The translations under genes were made by a program, and so were the position numbers. Positions 17,488 through 25,394 of a stretch of DNA of 51,340 nt are shown here, piece by piece. Each line of letters opens with the position of its first letter. Within the stretch, counting starts at the first letter, position 1. The notes under the pieces are model-generated. The model did not search any database, was not told the DNA's origin, and was given only the letters and a program-made list of their open reading frames with translations. The stretch is from Solirubrobacteraceae bacterium (GTDB lineage: Bacteria > Actinomycetota > Thermoleophilia > Solirubrobacterales > Solirubrobacteraceae), in NCBI GenBank assembly GCA_016463765.1, contig JAEMQS010000029.1, positions 1 to 51,340 on the forward strand, given 5' to 3'.

Positions 17488-20106
17488 TTATCCGGGTGAG
17501 CTCACCCGGAAGGCCCGGACAACCGGCCGCCCAGAGCCCGCAGCGCCGACGCGGGCGACCGCGCGGTACGAGCCGGCCGCGAGCCGGCCGCTCGGGCGAT
17601 ACCGCGCCACCCGCTTGGCGTCCGGCCGCACGACCTTGAAGGTCACGATCTTCCAGCGGCACGACCCGCAGGCGCGGCGCTCGATCTCCACCGTCACCGG
17701 GCTGCGCCTGGTCAGCGTGACGTCCACCCGAGCCCGTCGGCCGCGCACCGCGACGCGCATGCTGCGCACCGAGCCTGGCGTGGTCCGGCCCCCGACGCTC
17801 GCCCCCGCCAGGTCACCGTCGCTCTCGGGCAGCGGCGGGGCGGTGGGCGCCGGTTTGATGACCCAGCCGCGGCCGATCGCGCGGACCAGCTCGCCGTAGA
17901 GCTCGACGGTCAGCGTCGACGGCGCGCCGTTCATGGAGATGTCCGTGAGCCCGAGGTAGAAGCGCTGGCCGACGGTGCCGTCGAGGTCGAGCTTGAGCTG
18001 CAGCCGCGCGTCGAGCACCACCGGAGCCGCGCCGAACAGGAGCTGGATGGCGATCCGCGTGCGCCCGTCGAGCTCCACGCGCAGCTGCTCCTGCGTGCAC
18101 CCGGCGCACCGGTTCGTGATGACCGCCGTGGTCCCGTAGAGGTCCATGTCCATGGTCCCGAACTGCCTGTCGCGAATGGCCGGCAGGTCCATCGACGCGA
18201 TCGCGATGCGGATGTCGACGTCGAGCTTCCCGTCGGTCCACGCCAGCGTCCCGAGCCAGGCCTGTCCGTCGAAGCGCAGGAGCTTGCCGACGCGGCAGTC
18301 GCCGGCCAGGCCCTCGATGTCCAGGCGGAAGTTGCCCTTCGACAGCAGCTCACCGTCGGCGGCAAGGTCGTACCAGCCGGTGCTGCAGCGCATGCGGACC
18401 ACGGCGCCGAAGCGGATGTCGTTGCCCACGATCCCGAGGGACAGCCCGCGGATCGCGAAGTTCCGGTCGAGCTGGATGTTGCCGCTGACGTCCGTGGCAA
18501 AGTCGATGTCGACCTTGCCCCGTGGATCGCTGCGGGTGATGTGGCCCTGCACGACGATCTTCGCGTCGGCGATCTTCAGATCGGTGATGTCGAAGCGGAA
18601 GTCGAACGTCCCGTCGGAGTTCACCGCGCCGCTGAACGCCGCGCCGTCGGTCGCCGCCGACACGAACGAGGAGAACTCGCCCGCCCGCGCGCTGAGCCTG
18701 AAGACGACCTTGAAGAACGTCTTCGTGGGCACGAGCGTGGTGCGCACGTCGGCGGTCACGTCGAGGTCGACGCCCAGCTTGCCGGCCTTCGCGCCGACGG
18801 TGGCCCTGACGCCGGTCCCCGCTGCGAACGTCAGCTCCTTGGTGATCCCGCAGCCGTTCGCGCCGGTTGTCGCCGCGACGCCCGCCGACCAGTCCCGGAA
18901 CCGCAGGTCCCACGGGATCGTCAGGTCGACCGTCGCCGTCATGCTGCCGCCCGACGGGCACGGCACGAACAGCCCGCCGCCGATCTTGATCCCCTGGCCG
19001 GTCCACCGCAGCACCGGGCGCAGCAGGGCGGTGCCGTTGCGGTCGAGCTTGATCGAGCCGCTCGGCGCGGTCTCGGCGGTGATGGCGCCGGTCACCGCGC
19101 CGTCGGCCGAGGTCAGCTCGCCGCCGATCGCCTCCGAGGCGATGCGCGCATCGTCGGCCACCGTGCAGTCCTCGGCGCCCGTCTGCCCCGCGATCCGGAA
19201 GGTCCAGTCCTTCTCGCTCTTGACCGTGCCCTGCGCGCCGGCGGCCAGCCCGCCGTCGGGGCACGCCAGGCGCGCCGACGCGTCGACGTGCACGCCGTCG
19301 GTGTCCCACGCGACGGTCCCGTCACCCACCGACACGCCCTTGGCGACCTGCATCTGGCCGTCGACCCGGCCCGCGAGCCTGGCGACGGGCGCGGGGTCGG
19401 ACAGGCTGCGGCCGGCGACGTCACCGGCGGCGCTGACCTTCGCGCCGAGCACCGGGTAGTCGGTGAGCGCCAGCGACATGCGGTAGGAGCCGTCGTAGCG
19501 CACCAGGCCGCTGCCGACCTGCGTGTCGCCGAGGAACGCGCGCACGATGACCCCTGACGCGCTCAGGCCGAAGCCGAAGCGCCAGCGCTGCCCGCCGGGC
19601 GCCGCGGGCAGCGCCTGTTCGACCTCGGGCTCGGTCACGTCGGCCGCCGCACGGGCCTGCAGTCGCCGCTCGCTCCCGGTCCGCCCGGGCGGGAGCGCGG
19701 CCAGTCGCCCGGAGACGACCTGCGGCCCGGCGGCCGTCCACGTGATCGAGACCGGGGACGAACCCGGGATCGTGTAGTCGCGGTCGGTGAGCGACCGGCG
19801 GACGGCAAAGCGCCCGCCGACGACGCGGACGCCCGAGGGCGTGGCGACGGCGCGGACCCCCCGTCCTGTCGCCACGCCCCCGATGGTCAGGCGTCCCTTC
19901 CCCACGCGCACGGTCGATCCCGAACGGGAGAGCTCCGCGGGGGTCAGGGTCAGTCCGGGAGCGAGGCGCACGCGCTCGCCCGGCTTCGCGCCGGCGAGGT
20001 CGTCGTACGGTCCCGCGGCGTGCGCCGCGCCGGCGGGCACGAGCGCGCACAGCAGCACCCCTGCCAGGCCGGCGATCCGGCGTCCACGTCCCTTGCCTTG
20101 CACCAC
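17488..20106 (-). CDS. Large secreted repeat protein of unknown function
   Basis: A protein of about 872 aa. GTG at 20106 (or the adjacent GTG at 20103) follows GAGGGAGAGGGA and leads straight into a signal peptide (RRIAGLAGVLLCALVPAGAAHA), so it is exported. The mature protein looks beta-rich, with few Lys and many Gly/Val/Thr. I can see at least three degenerate modules with paired cysteines (C282/C314, C383/C419, C574/C603), each reading roughly C-x-x-G...F-x-I...G-x-x-x-C. CxxC pairs also occur near residues 668 (CAGC) and 816 (CGSC). The last 90 residues resemble a small Ig/FN3-like beta domain. No enzyme motif is recognised. It could be a cell-surface or matrix protein. The gene is alone between hairpins. 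Confidence 0.75.
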   Translation of the reverse strand: MVQGKGRGRRIAGLAGVLLCALVPAGAAHAAGPYDDLAGAKPGERVRLAPGLTLTPAELSRSGSTVRVGKGRLTIGGVATGRGVRAVATPSGVRVVGGRFAVRRSLTDRDYTIPGSSPVSITWTAAGPQVVSGRLAALPPGRTGSERRLQARAAADVTEPEVEQALPAAPGGQRWRFGFGLSASGVIVRAFLGDTQVGSGLVRYDGSYRMSLALTDYPVLGAKVSAAGDVAGRSLSDPAPVARLAGRVDGQMQVAKGVSVGDGTVAWDTDGVHVDASARLACPDGGLAAGAQGTVKSEKDWTFRIAGQTGAEDCTVADDARIASEAIGGELTSADGAVTGAITAETAPSGSIKLDRNGTALLRPVLRWTGQGIKIGGGLFVPCPSGGSMTATVDLTIPWDLRFRDWSAGVAATTGANGCGITKELTFAAGTGVRATVGAKAGKLGVDLDVTADVRTTLVPTKTFFKVVFRLSARAGEFSSFVSAATDGAAFSGAVNSDGTFDFRFDITDLKIADAKIVVQGHITRSDPRGKVDIDFATDVSGNIQLDRNFAIRGLSLGIVGNDIRFGAVVRMRCSTGWYDLAADGELLSKGNFRLDIEGLAGDCRVGKLLRFDGQAWLGTLAWTDGKLDVDIRIAIASMDLPAIRDRQFGTMDMDLYGTTAVITNRCAGCTQEQLRVELDGRTRIAIQLLFGAAPVVLDARLQLKLDLDGTVGQRFYLGLTDISMNGAPSTLTVELYGELVRAIGRGWVIKPAPTAPPLPESDGDLAGASVGGRTTPGSVRSMRVAVRGRRARVDVTLTRRSPVTVEIERRACGSCRWKIVTFKVVRPDAKRVARYRPSGRLAAGSYRAVARVGAAGSGRPVVRAFRVSSPG
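17491..17510. terminator. 20-base perfect palindrome at the end of the secreted-protein gene
   Basis: TCCGGGTGAGCTCACCCGGA is fully symmetric, overlaps the last six codons and abuts the TAA. Without a loop it would form a tight 8-bp hairpin in RNA. It probably terminates the gene or serves both strands, since the ROK promoter starts about 80 bases away. Confidence 0.4.
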
Positions 20107-20132
20107 AGTCCCTCTCCCTCGGACAACGACCC

Positions 20133-20166
20133 CCGCCGCGGCGCCCTCCCCAGGGCGCCGCCGCGG
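20133..20166 (-). terminator. Hairpin terminator after the MpaB-like gene
   Basis: A 10-bp stem (20138-20147 with 20152-20161), one mismatch and four more pairs, around a CCCC loop. It starts directly after the stop of the MpaB-like gene and separates it from the large secreted-protein gene on the same strand. Confidence 0.6.
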
Positions 20167-20167
20167 C

Positions 20168-21079
20168 TCAGACCAGCGCGACGTCGCGCTTGGGCGGCGT
20201 GCGCGCCGCCACGTCACCGCGTTCCAGCTGCTTGCGCCGCCACTGCACGTACACGGGCCCGAACTCCTTCAGCTGCGGTGGCAGCAGCAGGCCGGAGGTC
20301 TTCACCGTCGCGCAGAGCGCGCCGAACACCGCCTGGTGGGCGGGCGACCACGTCAGGCCGAAGCGCTCGCGCAGCACCGGCGGCAGCAGGCCGACCGTCA
20401 TGAGGTGCAGCTGCCGCGCGAGCGGCTTGCGCATCGCGTTCCACAGCGGGTCGGGCAGGCCCGGGACCGGCGGCGGGCCGGGCTTGTCGAGCGTGTCGAG
20501 CACCTCGTGGACCGTCGGGTGGTCCTCCAGGACGTCGGCGCACATCCGGTCGAAGTACAGGCGGAACCCGGCCCAGTCCGTCGGCAGGTCGCGGTCGCGC
20601 ACGCCGATCAGGCGGCCGAGGGCGCGCCACTCCTGCCAGAACTCCTCGCGCTCGTCGCGCGTGATCGTCCGTCCCATGAGCTGGTGGTTGCGGATGATCG
20701 ACTCGGCGAGCGTGCCGTGGACCCAGGCGAAGGCCTCGGGCTCGAGCGCGTGGTAGCGCTTGCCGTCGGCCGTGGTGCCCTTGATCGTCTTGTGGACGTT
20801 GCGCACGCGACGGCCGATCTCGCCGGCCATCTCCGGTCCGCCGTAGATCGACCCGTTGACGTAGTCGAGCGTGCGGAACAGCCGGCCCCACGGGTCCTGC
20901 GCGAACCCCGAGTACTGGCCGACGCCCGCGCCGACGGTCGGATGGGCGACCTGCAGGATGAGCGCGTACCCGGCGCCGCCCATGAGGCGCAGGTCCCCGG
21001 CGAGCTGCCAGGTGATCGATCCCCGCGCGGGGACGAGCTCGGCGAACTCCTCCTCGCTGGGCAGGACACTCGGACTCAT
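20168..21079 (-). CDS. MpaB/latex-clearing-type oxygenase (DUF2236 family)
   Basis: A 303-aa helical protein of the DUF2236 family, which includes MpaB and the latex-clearing protein Lcp, b-type heme oxygenases. Typical family features are seen: LMGGAGYALILQVAHPTVGAGV near the N-terminus, the histidine-containing WVHGTLAESIIRNHQL and RLYFDRMCADVLEDHP in the middle, and LPPVLRERFGLTWSPAHQ near the C-terminus. It may oxidise a hydrophobic substrate. I chose ATG at 21079, two bases after the aldehyde dehydrogenase stop, so the two genes form an operon under the divergent control region at 22600-22710. Confidence 0.85.
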   Translation of the reverse strand: MSPSVLPSEEEFAELVPARGSITWQLAGDLRLMGGAGYALILQVAHPTVGAGVGQYSGFAQDPWGRLFRTLDYVNGSIYGGPEMAGEIGRRVRNVHKTIKGTTADGKRYHALEPEAFAWVHGTLAESIIRNHQLMGRTITRDEREEFWQEWRALGRLIGVRDRDLPTDWAGFRLYFDRMCADVLEDHPTVHEVLDTLDKPGPPPVPGLPDPLWNAMRKPLARQLHLMTVGLLPPVLRERFGLTWSPAHQAVFGALCATVKTSGLLLPPQLKEFGPVYVQWRRKQLERGDVAARTPPKRDVALV

Positions 21080-21081
21080 GG

Positions 21082-22599
21082 TCAGACCCCCAGCCGCCGG
21101 CGCAGGTCCCGTGCGGCGGAGAGCCGCACGATCCTCCCGGCGAGCTTCGTCTTCCAGGATGCGTACGGGTACCAGGCCAGCTCGGTGGCCGGCGTCATGC
21201 GCGCGACGGTCACCGCCTGGCTGCGGCAGTACTTGCGGATCGCGTCCTCCCCCCCGAGGCGGGCGCCGAGGCCCGAGCGCTTCCATCCGCCCATGGGCAG
21301 GCCGAATGCGAAGAGGTTGCTCAGGACGTCGTTGACGTTGACCGCGCCGACCTCGAGCCGCCGGGCGATGGCCAGGCCGCGGTCCTTGCTCGACGTCCAG
21401 ACGCTGGCCGACAGGCCGTACGGCGAGTCGTTCGCCAGCTCGATGGCCTGCTCGGCGTCGGTGACGCGCATGACCGGGATGACCGGCCCGAACGTCTCCT
21501 CGCGCATGACGAGCATGTCCTGGTCGACGTCGACGAGGACGGTCGGCTCGTACGAGAAGCCAGGCCCGGCGCCGCGGCGCCCGCCGGTCAGCACGCGCGC
21601 GCCGCTGGCGATCGCGTCGTTGACGTGACGCTCGACGACGTCGACCTGGTTGGCGTTCGCCATCGCGCCGACGTCACGCAGGTCGTCGGTGGCCGACGGC
21701 CCGTGGCGCAGGCCGCGGACGCGCTCGACGAGCTGGTCGACGAACTCGTCGTAGACCGCGGACTCGACGTAGACGCGCTCGACGCTCGTGCAGACCTGGC
21801 CGCTGTTGACCAGCCCGCCCCATGCCGCGGCGTTCGCGGCGCGCTCGATGTTCGCGTCGGCGAGGACGAGCATCGGGTCCTTGCCGCCGAGCTCCAGGCC
21901 ACACGGGATGAGCCGCTCGGCGCAGCGCACGCCGATCTTGCGGCCGGTGACGGTCGAGCCCGTGAACTGGACGTAGTCGGAGACCTCGACGACGGACTCC
22001 CCCACGTCGCCGGTGCCGAGCGCGAGGGCGAAGACGTCGGGCGCGCCGAGGTCCTCGTTCCACGCGCGCACCATCCGCTGGAGCGCCAGCGGCGTGTATT
22101 CGCTGGGCTTGACCATGACCGCCGCGCCCGCGAGCAGGGCGGGGATCGCGTCCATGACGGGCAGGGTCAGCGGGAAGTTCCAGGGGGTGATGATGCCGAC
22201 CAGCGGATAGGGCCGGCGGCGCACGCCCAGCTGCTTGCCCATCGTCAGCGGGCCGTGCGGGCGCTGCGACTCGTCGGCCAGCGCGGACTCCGCCTTGCCC
22301 GCGAAGAACGTCATGACGTCGACGATCCCCATCGCCTCGAGCGCGGCGTCGGGCATCGACTTGCCCGACTCGCTGCGCAGCAGCGTCACGAGCTCGTCCT
22401 GATGGTCGAGCACCCAGTCGCGCAGGCGGCCGACGTGCTCGGCGCGCGCCTTCGGCCCGAGGGCCTCCCAGGCGGGCTGTGCGGCGCGCAGCCTCGTGGC
22501 CAGCGCCTGCACCTCCTCGCGGCTCTGCGTCGGGGCGTCCCCGACGACCCGGCCGTCGGTGGGGTCGTGGACAGCGAGCGTCTCGGTCACGCCTCGCAT
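21082..22599 (-). CDS. Aldehyde dehydrogenase family protein
   Basis: A 505-aa NAD(P)-dependent dehydrogenase oxidising aldehydes (or semialdehydes) to acids. PWNFP with N141, cofactor-binding K164 (VKPSEYTP), FTGSTVTGR, the general base E236 (LELGGKDP) and the nucleophile C270 (NSGQVCTSVERV) are all present. Length is normal. ATG at 22599 and GTG at 22590 (VTETLAV) are both possible. The gene is divergent from the Baeyer-Villiger-type monooxygenase and the GGTGTG-N7-CACACT palindrome lies 26 bases upstream of the ATG. It is followed at 2 bases by the MpaB-like gene. Confidence 0.93.
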   Translation of the reverse strand: MRGVTETLAVHDPTDGRVVGDAPTQSREEVQALATRLRAAQPAWEALGPKARAEHVGRLRDWVLDHQDELVTLLRSESGKSMPDAALEAMGIVDVMTFFAGKAESALADESQRPHGPLTMGKQLGVRRRPYPLVGIITPWNFPLTLPVMDAIPALLAGAAVMVKPSEYTPLALQRMVRAWNEDLGAPDVFALALGTGDVGESVVEVSDYVQFTGSTVTGRKIGVRCAERLIPCGLELGGKDPMLVLADANIERAANAAAWGGLVNSGQVCTSVERVYVESAVYDEFVDQLVERVRGLRHGPSATDDLRDVGAMANANQVDVVERHVNDAIASGARVLTGGRRGAGPGFSYEPTVLVDVDQDMLVMREETFGPVIPVMRVTDAEQAIELANDSPYGLSASVWTSSKDRGLAIARRLEVGAVNVNDVLSNLFAFGLPMGGWKRSGLGARLGGEDAIRKYCRSQAVTVARMTPATELAWYPYASWKTKLAGRIVRLSAARDLRRRLGV

Positions 22600-22624
22600 C
22601 GAAGCGCACGAACGACGGCGGTGC

Positions 22625-22643
22625 GGTGTGTCCGCGCCACACT
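22625..22643. promoter_or_regulatory. Shared 19-bp palindrome, copy 1 (monooxygenase/aldehyde dehydrogenase)
   Basis: GGTGTG-TCCGCGC-CACACT. It lies in the 111-base divergent region, 26 bases from the aldehyde dehydrogenase ATG and 67 from the monooxygenase ATG. It matches the three other copies at 26942, 41549 and 46236 in 11 of 12 fixed positions (last base T instead of C). Confidence 0.7.
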
Positions 22644-22710
22644 TCGCGCGCCCCGCGGTGAGCCTCTGGGCACCCCCGTGAACCGCCTGCAATCCGCAGC
22701 CTTTGCGGGT

Positions 22711-24213
22711 ATGGGGAACACACGCGCGGTCCAGGTCGCGATCGTCGGCGCCGGCTTCGGGGGCATCGCCACGGCGATCGCGCTGCAGCGGGCCGGCATC
22801 ACGTCCTTCACGCTGTACGAGCGGGCGCCGTCGCTCGGCGGCGTGTGGTGGCACAACGACTACCCGGGCTCGGCGTGCGACATCCCGTCGGCGCTGTACT
22901 CGTACTCCTACGCGCAGCGGCGCGACTGGTCGCGCCCGTGCCCGTCGCGCGACGAGGTCCTCGCGTATCTGCGCGACGTGGCTGCCGAGCACGACCTGAC
23001 GGACCGCATCGTGCTGAACACCGAGATCGTCGAGGCGCGCTTCGACCCAGCCCGGTGCGGTTGGACCCTGCGCACCGACGGCGGATCAACCATCGAGGCC
23101 GACGTGGTCGTCCTCGGGACGGGCCAGCTCAGCCGGCCGGCGATCCCGCCGATCCCGGGCCGGGACACGTTCGCGGGCGCGCAGTTCCACACGGCCGAGT
23201 GGGATCACGACGTGGCGCTGGACGGTCGCCGCGTCACGGTGGTCGGGACCGGCGCGACGGCGATCCAGGTCGTGCCGCAACTGGTGTCCCGCGTGGCACA
23301 GCTCGACGTGGTGCAGCGCACGGCGCCATGGATCCTGCCGCGGCAGAACGAGGACTACTCGCCCCGCGTGCGGCGCATGATCGCCGGGGTGCCCGGACTG
23401 CAGGCGCTGCGCCGACAGCTGCTCCGCGGGTTCGGCGTGATGGTCACCGCGGGGCTGACGGTGGACCCGCGCTGGAACCTGCCGTGGCGGCTGTGGTCCT
23501 CGGCGTACCTGCGCACCCAGGTCCGCGACCGGGCGCTGCGCGCGAAGCTCACCCCCACCGAGCCTTTCGGCTGCAAGCGCATCCTGTTCAGCTCGTCGTA
23601 CCTGGGCGCGGTGCAGCGGCCGAACGTCGAGGTGGTGACCGAGGGGGTTGACGCCGTCACGCCGCGTGGCGTGCGCTACGCCGACGGGACCGAGCGCGAG
23701 ACGGACGTCATCGTCTGGGCGACCGGATTCGCGGACGCGCTCGTCACGCCGCTGGAGGTCGTCGGTCGCTCCGGCCGATCGCTCGCCGACGTCTGGGCCG
23801 AGGGCGAGCTGGCCCACCACGGCATGACGGTCCACGGGTTCCCGAACGCGTTCGTCCTCTACGGGCCGAACACCAACTTGGGCTCCGGGTCGATCGTCGA
23901 GATGCTCGAGGCGCAGGCGTCGTACATCGCGATGGCCATCGGACTGGTCCCCGGGCAGGGGGCGGCGCTGGAAGTGCGGGCCGACGTGCAGGCCGCGTCG
24001 AACGCCGCGCTCGATGCGCGGATGCAGCGGACGGTGTGGACCGGGTGCGCCAGCTGGTACCGCCACGAGGGCACGGGCCGCGTGACGCGCAACTGGCCCG
24101 GCTTCGTGCACGAGTACGTCCGGGCGGTCGCGACACCCGACCCGGCGGACTTCCGGGTGCTGCGACCGGTGCCGGCGGGGGCGCCTTCTGTCCCGAAGGT
24201 CACGCCGGCCTGA
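22711..24213 (+). CDS. Baeyer-Villiger-type flavin monooxygenase
   Basis: A 500-aa FAD/NADPH enzyme that inserts oxygen next to a ketone to give an ester or lactone. An FAD-binding GAGFGG is at residues 13-18, the type I BVMO fingerprint FxGxxxHxxxWD is intact (F154-A-G-A-Q-F-H160-T-A-E-W164-D), and a second Rossmann motif GTGATA lies at 179-184. ATRY-type GVWWHNDYPGSACD near 44-57 is typical of the family. I chose ATG at 22711; the upstream frame is antisense shadow, although an in-frame GTG at 22679 is possible. The C-terminus overlaps a convergent alpha/beta hydrolase by 14 bases; BVMO plus esterase is a common ketone-degradation pair. Confidence 0.92.
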   Translation: MGNTRAVQVAIVGAGFGGIATAIALQRAGITSFTLYERAPSLGGVWWHNDYPGSACDIPSALYSYSYAQRRDWSRPCPSRDEVLAYLRDVAAEHDLTDRIVLNTEIVEARFDPARCGWTLRTDGGSTIEADVVVLGTGQLSRPAIPPIPGRDTFAGAQFHTAEWDHDVALDGRRVTVVGTGATAIQVVPQLVSRVAQLDVVQRTAPWILPRQNEDYSPRVRRMIAGVPGLQALRRQLLRGFGVMVTAGLTVDPRWNLPWRLWSSAYLRTQVRDRALRAKLTPTEPFGCKRILFSSSYLGAVQRPNVEVVTEGVDAVTPRGVRYADGTERETDVIVWATGFADALVTPLEVVGRSGRSLADVWAEGELAHHGMTVHGFPNAFVLYGPNTNLGSGSIVEMLEAQASYIAMAIGLVPGQGAALEVRADVQAASNAALDARMQRTVWTGCASWYRHEGTGRVTRNWPGFVHEYVRAVATPDPADFRVLRPVPAGAPSVPKVTPA

Positions 24214-24838
24214 GGAGCCAGGCCGTCACGTCATCGGGCCGGCTCAGCATGGGCATGTGCCCGCTGTCGACGACCTCGGGCTCGACGCCGAGGTCCTGCG
24301 CGATGCGCCGCCGCTGGAACGACTCGGGGAACAGGCGGTCCCGGGCGCCGATCAGCGCGCGGGTCGGCACCTCCGGCCACGCCGGCAGCGGCCACGGCTC
24401 GGCGAAGGACGCCTCGGACTCGCCGCCGTCGGCCCATTGCGTCATGGCCTCCGCGGCGAGCTCGTCCGAGACGTCGTGGAGAAACGTCTCGCGCAGATCG
24501 AACGGCGCGTCGGGAGCCTCGTCGTCGGTAGGGCCCGGCCAGTCCGCGGCCGACACGCCGGGCAACGGAACCATCGGCGCGACGAGCAGCAGCGCGTCGG
24601 CGCGGTCGGCGACGAGCGGCGCGTGGAACGCACCCATGGAGTGGGCGGCGACGGTGACGCGCTCGCGGTCGCCGATCGCCTCGCGCAGCACCCGCTCGAA
24701 CGCAGCCAGGTCGGCACGGGCGTCGTCGTAGGGCAGCCGCGGCGAGAGGACCTCGTGGCCGTGTGCGCGGAGCCGGTCAGCGACGAGGTGCCAGTCCCAC
24801 GGGTCGCCGCCCCCGCCGGGGATCAGGAGGTAGGTCAT
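24200..24838 (-). CDS. Alpha/beta hydrolase
   Basis: A 212-aa hydrolase. The N-terminal LLIPGGGGDPWDWHLVADRL contains the oxyanion-hole region, the nucleophile is Ser in AHSMGAFHAPL (the elbow reads A-H-S-M-G, one residue off the usual GxSxG), an acid lies in ALIGARDRLFP and the catalytic histidine in VVDSGHMPML. Such small hydrolases cleave esters; here it could act on the ester made by the convergent BVMO, which is inference. The start is ATG at 24838 (MTYLLIPGG), with a longer ATG at 24871 possible. Confidence 0.88.
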   Translation of the reverse strand: MTYLLIPGGGGDPWDWHLVADRLRAHGHEVLSPRLPYDDARADLAAFERVLREAIGDRERVTVAAHSMGAFHAPLVADRADALLLVAPMVPLPGVSAADWPGPTDDEAPDAPFDLRETFLHDVSDELAAEAMTQWADGGESEASFAEPWPLPAWPEVPTRALIGARDRLFPESFQRRRIAQDLGVEPEVVDSGHMPMLSRPDDVTAWLLRPA

Positions 24839-24889
24839 GGGGATGTGACGCGCTCCGGACGGCGAACTCATCGATCGACGTCGAGAAGC

Positions 24890-24908
24890 GGGCGCCTGGC
24901 GCCCTTTT
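24890..24908. terminator. Intrinsic-terminator-like hairpin with T4 tract
   Basis: GGGCGCC (24890-24896), one base, GGCGCCC (24898-24904), then TTTT on the plus strand. It sits between the MGMT and hydrolase genes, both on the minus strand, so it may stop transcription reading from the plus-strand monooxygenase direction as well as separating the two minus-strand units. Confidence 0.5.
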
Positions 24909-24920
24909 CCCGACGAGGAT

Positions 24921-25394
24921 TCAGAACAGCGACGGGGTCAGTTCCAGGTCGAGCAGCGCTCGCTTGACCGGCAGCCCGCCGCCGAACCCGGTGAGCGACC
25001 CGTCCGCACCGATGACGCGGTGGCACGGCACGATCACCGGGATCGGGTTGCGGCCGTTCGTCGCGCCGACCGCCCGCACCGCGCTCGGCCTGCCGACCCG
25101 CTGCGCGAGTTCGCCGTAGCTGATCGTCTCCCCGTACGGGATCGCGCGCAGCTGCTCCCAGACCGCGACCTGGAACGGCGTGCCGCGCAGCTCGATCGCG
25201 AGGTCGAACGTCGTGCGGCCGTCGTGGAAGTACTCGTGCAACTGCGTGGTGACGCACGCGAACGCGGCGGCGTCGTGGTGCCACGCCGGGTCGATCGGGC
25301 CGTCCCCGAACCGGACGCCGTGCAGGACGTCGCCGTCACCGGTCAGCAGCAGCGGGCCGATCGGGGTGTCGATGGTGGTGTGCAGGGTGGTCAT
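24921..25394 (-). CDS. ogt: Methylated-DNA--protein-cysteine methyltransferase
   Basis: A 157-aa DNA-repair protein that removes O6-alkyl groups from guanine by suicide transfer to its own cysteine. The active-site motif is IPVIVPCHRVIG with C124; the DNA-binding helix-turn-helix carries the arginine finger in RPSAVRAVGAT, and GFGGGLPVKRALL follows. The start at ATG 25394 overlaps the Ada-AlkA stop by 4 bases (ATGA), so the genes are coupled. A longer frame into the upstream gene is shadow. Confidence 0.95.
   Translation of the reverse strand: MTTLHTTIDTPIGPLLLTGDGDVLHGVRFGDGPIDPAWHHDAAAFACVTTQLHEYFHDGRTTFDLAIELRGTPFQVAVWEQLRAIPYGETISYGELAQRVGRPSAVRAVGATNGRNPIPVIVPCHRVIGADGSLTGFGGGLPVKRALLDLELTPSLF

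Noticed and set aside
21625..22710. N-terminal extension of the BVMO gene to 862 aa
   Set aside because: The extension lies antisense to the aldehyde dehydrogenase; the FAD motif starts right after ATG 22711.
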